Below, one piece after another: positions 59,730 through 64,000 of a stretch of 64,000 bases of DNA (position 1 is the first letter of the stretch; each line of letters opens with the position of its first letter). The DNA is from Planctomycetota bacterium. GTDB lineage: Bacteria > Planctomycetota > UBA8108 > UBA1146. Made by a program: the position numbers and the translations under genes. The stretch lies in NCBI GenBank assembly GCA_016776905.1, contig JADHSM010000004.1, forward strand, positions 62,001 to 126,000, in the 5' to 3' direction. The notes under the pieces were generated by a model. It saw only the letters and a program-made list of their open reading frames with translations. It did no database searches and had not been told where the DNA came from.

Positions 59730-60532
59730 GTTGCCTCGTTTCCGTTCTCTTCAGAATCACAAACACCATCGATAGCTCCCTGTGTGAGGGGGCCTTTGAT
59801 TTTTCCGTCAAGAAACTGTTGAACAGCTTCGTCTGCGGAATTCCGGATCTCTTCGACAGTACCGAGGGAACGTATTTTTCCCTCATGCAGCAGTGCGATT
59901 CGATCCGCTACTTCAAATGCGGAATGCATGTCATGTGTGACAAGTACTTGTGTAATGCCACTCGATTTTAAGCGATTAACGAGTCGATTGATGATGCTGG
60001 AGGAAATCGGGTCCAGCCCGGAGGTCGGTTCATCATGTAGGACGATCTCTGGGCGAGAAATTAAAGCTCTCGCTAGACCCGCTCGCTTTCTCATTCCGCC
60101 GGAAATCTCCGAGGGGAATTTGTCAGCGTGGAAATCCAATTCGACTTCTTTAAGAACTTCCTGGACTCGATCATTGATTTCAGAAGTTGGAGTTTTACCA
60201 AATTCCTTCAAGGGAAGTGCGACATTCTCTTCAACGGTGAGCCAATTGAGAAGTGCTCCATCTTGAAAGAGATAGCCTACTTTGCTTCGGACATATTTGA
60301 GCTCTTCTTCAGAATGTCCCGAGATCTCTTTCCCGAGAACCTCCACCCGTCCACCGTCTGGCGTCATCAGTCCTACGATATGTCGCAGTGTGACACTTTT
60401 TCCGGTCCCTGAGCGGCCGAGGAGAACCAGTGTCTCTCCTGTTTCAATTTGGAGATCGAGGCCATTGAGAATCGCCTTTCCGCCCAGAATCTTCGTGAGG
60501 TTTTCTAATATAATCATGAGAGGTATACCCAT
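59726..60532 (-). CDS. ABC transporter ATP-binding protein, MlaF-like
   Basis: LLGRSGTGKSVTLRHIVGL, GYLFQDGALLNWLTVEENVALPL, ISGGMRKRAGLARALISRPEIVLHDEPTSGLDP. Confidence 0.94.
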   Translation of the reverse strand: MGIPLMIILENLTKILGGKAILNGLDLQIETGETLVLLGRSGTGKSVTLRHIVGLMTPDGGRVEVLGKEISGHSEEELKYVRSKVGYLFQDGALLNWLTVEENVALPLKEFGKTPTSEINDRVQEVLKEVELDFHADKFPSEISGGMRKRAGLARALISRPEIVLHDEPTSGLDPISSSIINRLVNRLKSSGITQVLVTHDMHSAFEVADRIALLHEGKIRSLGTVEEIRNSADEAVQQFLDGKIKGPLTQGAIDGVCDSEENGNEAT

Positions 60533-61389
60533 GAGAGATAGTAGCCCTGAATGATCACGAGTAGGAATGTAATCACGACTGCACGACGTGCGGCTTCTCC
60601 GACTCCCGTCGCGCCTCCCTTTGTAAGGAGGCCTTGGGTGGCGCCTACCGTAGCGATCGTGATGCCGAATACGACCGATTTAATCAATCCGATATACACA
60701 TCTCCGGTCGAAAGGTTTTCCAGAGCATCATTCGAAAATGCGATCCAAGTCACACCGAAATTATTGGCGGCAACGATGCTGGCTCCGAGAATCCCGATGA
60801 ACCCGGCAAAGATTGTCATGACGGGGGTGATCAGAGTCAGTGCGACTAGGCGTGGAAGAACCAAAAACCTAATCGGAGAAATGGACATGATACGCAGCGC
60901 GTCGATTTCTTCTGAAACGCGCATGGTTCCGATCTCTGCGGCAATACCGCTACCAAGGCTCGCTGTGAGAATGAGAGCTGTCATAAACGGGCCCATCTCG
61001 CGAATCATAGAGATGGCCACGATTCTACCGATGAGATTTTCTTGGCCGAGTGAGGCGAGTGAATCTCCGCCGTTCAAGGCGAGTATCATTCCTGTAAACA
61101 ACGCGACGACCGCGGTGACAGTGAACGATCCTAAGCAGTAGGTGAAGCATAGGTCGAGACAATCCCTCAGTCTTCTTCGACTGAAGAGATGAGGGAGGCT
61201 GAGAATCGTTCTCGCGAGAAGAACGAGACCATATCCTGTGGTTTCGGCACTACGTCCGAGAAAGCCACCTAGGGCCTGTATCCAGCCCGTCATTATTCTC
61301 CATTTCCCACGACCCGATAGAGTCGGTTCCCCTTTGAACTCCCAAGCCTGAAGTGAGGTGTTCAGAAAGAAATGTACAGGAGTCGCCAC
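60514..61389 (-). CDS. MlaE-family ABC transporter permease (true start probably internal, e.g. MTGWIQALGG)
   Basis: TGMILALNGGDSLASLGQENLIGRIVAISMIREMGPFMTALILTASLGSGIAAEIGTMRVSEEIDALRIMSISPIRFLVLPRLVAL. Confidence 0.93.
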   Translation of the reverse strand: MATPVHFFLNTSLQAWEFKGEPTLSGRGKWRIMTGWIQALGGFLGRSAETTGYGLVLLARTILSLPHLFSRRRLRDCLDLCFTYCLGSFTVTAVVALFTGMILALNGGDSLASLGQENLIGRIVAISMIREMGPFMTALILTASLGSGIAAEIGTMRVSEEIDALRIMSISPIRFLVLPRLVALTLITPVMTIFAGFIGILGASIVAANNFGVTWIAFSNDALENLSTGDVYIGLIKSVVFGITIATVGATQGLLTKGGATGVGEAARRAVVITFLLVIIQGYYLSWVYLS

Positions 61390-62672
61390 CGGGTGTCATC
61401 TGATCGCTCGCTACGTTCTTTGGAGATAAGTCCTCCAAGTAGAGAGAATTCAGTGATTTTGCTCCGTTTTGACGAGGTGAAGAGACCCCAAAGAAGCTCA
61501 AAGTCCCATCCCTCGGAATCCTTATTCCAACGGGCCAGGCGTGTGGCTCTGCCGTGTGACCAGTTAAACCCTCGAGGTGCGTCAAAAGGAAGCAAAGCCG
61601 GGAAAGCGCCTTTGGTTTTGCCGTCGGCACTTTTTTGCCAACGTGCCAGCGGCCACAACAGTCTCTCTGAGGCGGATTCCCCATTCGATTTCGTTTCGTC
61701 GATCGATTTCCAGAATGGAAATAGCCTTCGGACCTCGCGGGTTTTTCTTCCCGTCTTCTGGGACTCCCATTGCCAAAAAGGCCATAGGGTGAATCCCTTT
61801 GAGATCCCGGCCCTCTCATGAAACCCCCAAAAGGGATAGAGCTCGACCCTGTTCCAGTTTCCTTTACGAGTTCCAATGGTCCATGGAAACAGCGACCAAC
61901 TGGAAGTCATCGTTCTTGAATCGTGCTCTTCGAGCCAAAGCGGGAAAGCGATGGAGCGCTGAATTCGATGATTGGATTCAATCAGGCCATAGAAGGGCCA
62001 GAGCCACCAAGCCGAAATGGGGTTATCCGTATCGAGTCGACTCATCTTCTCATTCCAGAAGGGCCACATGATGGTCCGAGAGCGGTCTCTGACGCGCCCA
62101 TCGAGAGTGGTTCCTTCCGATTCCCCATAAAAAGGGAAAATCCGCCAACCATTTCGTAGAGGGCCGTAATCCCTACCGGCGATGGGGAATAGGTAGTGCT
62201 CTGCGACTTGATCTCTGTCTTGAAGTCTTGCCCACAAGGGAAACAAGAGGTAATCGATACGGTCTTTTCCGAGCAAGCCCTTAATGGTTCCACCAAGGGG
62301 ACCGAGAGCGAGATAGTCACCCTCCTCAGGATCGGATCCCCAGAGCAGTATGGGCAGTAAAAATCCATCGATGTCTTTGCGGGTTTCTGAGTGGTTGTAG
62401 ACCGATCGATGATAGATAGGGATAATCCAGGTTTGGTTTCTGTTGGGTTCTGTTCGATCCATATACAGAGGCCAGAGGATTCGGGTCTCTTTCATATCTG
62501 AACTCTCAGCACTGGAGTAAAAAGGCCAGAAATGCTGGGATTTCAGTTTGTCGCCATCGGGAAGAGTCTCTTCTCGTTCGACGTAAAAGGGTGGAATTCC
62601 CCGGTCTCCATCGACTGGAGTGACGCACCCTGCAAAAAGCAGGCACAGGAACGGCCACCATCTGGAATCCAA
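61362..62672 (-). CDS. Lipoprotein of about sixteen W/F-P-F/L-W/Y repeats
   Basis: Lipobox LLFAGC; recurring FWPFYSS, LWPLYMD, LFPLWAR, IFPFYGE, MWPFWNE, LWPFYGL, LYPFWGF, LWPFWQW, LFPFWKS. Confidence 0.7.
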   Translation of the reverse strand: MDSRWWPFLCLLFAGCVTPVDGDRGIPPFYVEREETLPDGDKLKSQHFWPFYSSAESSDMKETRILWPLYMDRTEPNRNQTWIIPIYHRSVYNHSETRKDIDGFLLPILLWGSDPEEGDYLALGPLGGTIKGLLGKDRIDYLLFPLWARLQDRDQVAEHYLFPIAGRDYGPLRNGWRIFPFYGESEGTTLDGRVRDRSRTIMWPFWNEKMSRLDTDNPISAWWLWPFYGLIESNHRIQRSIAFPLWLEEHDSRTMTSSWSLFPWTIGTRKGNWNRVELYPFWGFHERAGISKGFTLWPFWQWESQKTGRKTREVRRLFPFWKSIDETKSNGESASERLLWPLARWQKSADGKTKGAFPALLPFDAPRGFNWSHGRATRLARWNKDSEGWDFELLWGLFTSSKRSKITEFSLLGGLISKERSERSDDTRWRLLYISF

Positions 62673-62740
62673 GATTATTCCCTACTTCCCCAGCAAAATT
62701 CGAAATCCCCGTGTCGCACTCAGTATGGGTATCAGTCTTC

Positions 62741-64000
62741 CTATTCGACCAGTCTTATCGGTAACAGTAGATCGGGGCAGCAGCCTTCCCACAACCGATC
62801 CATCTCTTTATGCAGAACAATGCCAGGTGTCAGGCCCAAATATTTGGTCGCTCCTGTACCGGTGTCATCATCTATCACCGCAATACCGAGCCCCATTTGG
62901 AGTCCCGGCCAAGGCTTCTCTGAGGCATTCTCTCTCGAAGCCAGAATCGTTGTCCACGGAATTGTCATCTCATAGGTCACGCCCATGCTATTGGCGCGCC
63001 TCATGACGACATGCTCTCCCTCAAGTTCCTCTTCCTCATCTTCTTCAGGAAATGGAGCATCCGGGGAATCTTCCGAATTCTCACCATTTTCGTCCTCTTC
63101 TGGATCGGGCTGCTTTTGAGGGGGGACGAAAGCAAGTGTGAGAACTTGGTCGTCCGAGCGAGGCCTTTGGCCTCCGTCTCCGAGAGTATCAAGGACCAAC
63201 AGAAGACAATCTCCCACCCAGAGCTTGGCATCTCGATCATGAGAGGTGACAAGGTCGTCATCCACTTCGATAGCCAAGTGCAGTCCAGCCTCGCTCCAGC
63301 CTAAAAAGACACGGCCAGAAAGGTCTGCACGGTCTCTATAGGGGATACGGATTTCGCCGATCCCTTGAAGAGCTCTGACGTGACGAGGTTTTTCAATAGG
63401 GATTCCTGCCATGATTCCCCAAGGTTCGGCGAGAGAGCCATCGATCAATGGCGGCACAGGCATGAAAGGAACGTCGACCACTTCGAGCGCTCTTTTTGCA
63501 CGAAGCCTCTCAGCGGATTCGAGTCTCCAACTGGCATCCAACCGATCAGGGATGATGGAAAGTGTGTCTTGGAGAATATTTTCCAATTCTGCGATTTCAA
63601 TATCGAGAGAATTGAGAGTCTTTGAGTCAGATCTTGGAGTACTTAGAGAATCGTCATTTAGAAATTTTTCGACTCTTTCCCATTCCTGTTGGTATGCGGT
63701 CTCACGATTGAGTGAACTGAATGCTGCGGTTCCTCGGGCAGAAACCGTGATCAGTTGATCATGAATAATTGAAGCATGGTGTAATCGACCTAGGGGACGA
63801 GTAAATCGAGTCATCTCCGATAATCCGTTTCTCTGACGAAGCGGAGTTCCTGTATGCCGATCAAGAATGGTTAAATCTCCGCGCAACTTGTCTACGACAA
63901 GAAGCCAGTCTCCATGCTCAGAAAGCTCAACAGTGTCGTATGCTTGAGCGAGATCTCGGTTCCACATCAATTCTGCTTCTGGAATGGAACTTAAGTCTTT
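62741..64000 (-). CDS. Partial: PQQ/beta-propeller-like region with C-terminal CBM9/DOMON-like domain (5' end beyond window)
   Basis: Frame open to base 64000 on the minus strand (KDLSSIPEAELMWNRD...); GDWLLVVDKLRGDLTILDRHTGTPL; SLAEPWG...DLSGRVFLGWSEAGLHLAIEVDDDLVTSHDRDAKLWVGDCLLLVLDT. Confidence 0.65.
   Translation of the reverse strand, partial: KDLSSIPEAELMWNRDLAQAYDTVELSEHGDWLLVVDKLRGDLTILDRHTGTPLRQRNGLSEMTRFTRPLGRLHHASIIHDQLITVSARGTAAFSSLNRETAYQQEWERVEKFLNDDSLSTPRSDSKTLNSLDIEIAELENILQDTLSIIPDRLDASWRLESAERLRAKRALEVVDVPFMPVPPLIDGSLAEPWGIMAGIPIEKPRHVRALQGIGEIRIPYRDRADLSGRVFLGWSEAGLHLAIEVDDDLVTSHDRDAKLWVGDCLLLVLDTLGDGGQRPRSDDQVLTLAFVPPQKQPDPEEDENGENSEDSPDAPFPEEDEEEELEGEHVVMRRANSMGVTYEMTIPWTTILASRENASEKPWPGLQMGLGIAVIDDDTGTGATKYLGLTPGIVLHKEMDRLWEGCCPDLLLPIRLVE

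Overview
The window looks like an ordinary chromosomal segment of a Planctomycetes-like bacterium (lineage inferred from protein style only). It is densely coding, with three tRNAs and no recognisable phage, IS element, CRISPR array or rRNA. Recognisable blocks: DEAD-box helicase; pdxH; a complete pst-phoU phosphate uptake locus with an OprP-like porin; an OYE-family oxidoreductase; an RlmL-like methyltransferase; a DUF255/YyaL protein; an ECF sigma/anti-sigma pair; nadC; uvrB; a very large NAD-glutamate dehydrogenase; a CDF transporter; a Ca/Na exchanger; and an MlaE-MlaF-MlaD (MCE) lipid transport operon. Six secreted proteins share a dockerin-like Ca-binding module. The most exciting observation is a VCBS/FG-GAP lipoprotein gene (3691..4956). 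The ORF caller splits it at an in-frame TGA (4069..4071), but the same frame continues on both sides, giving ...ASIPST-[UGA]-CICFCPQFVDYDNDGDLD.... Immediately downstream is a two-tier hairpin that fits the bacterial SECIS architecture, so this is a candidate new selenoprotein with a Sec-Cys (UC) motif. All product calls come from reading translations; no searches were run.
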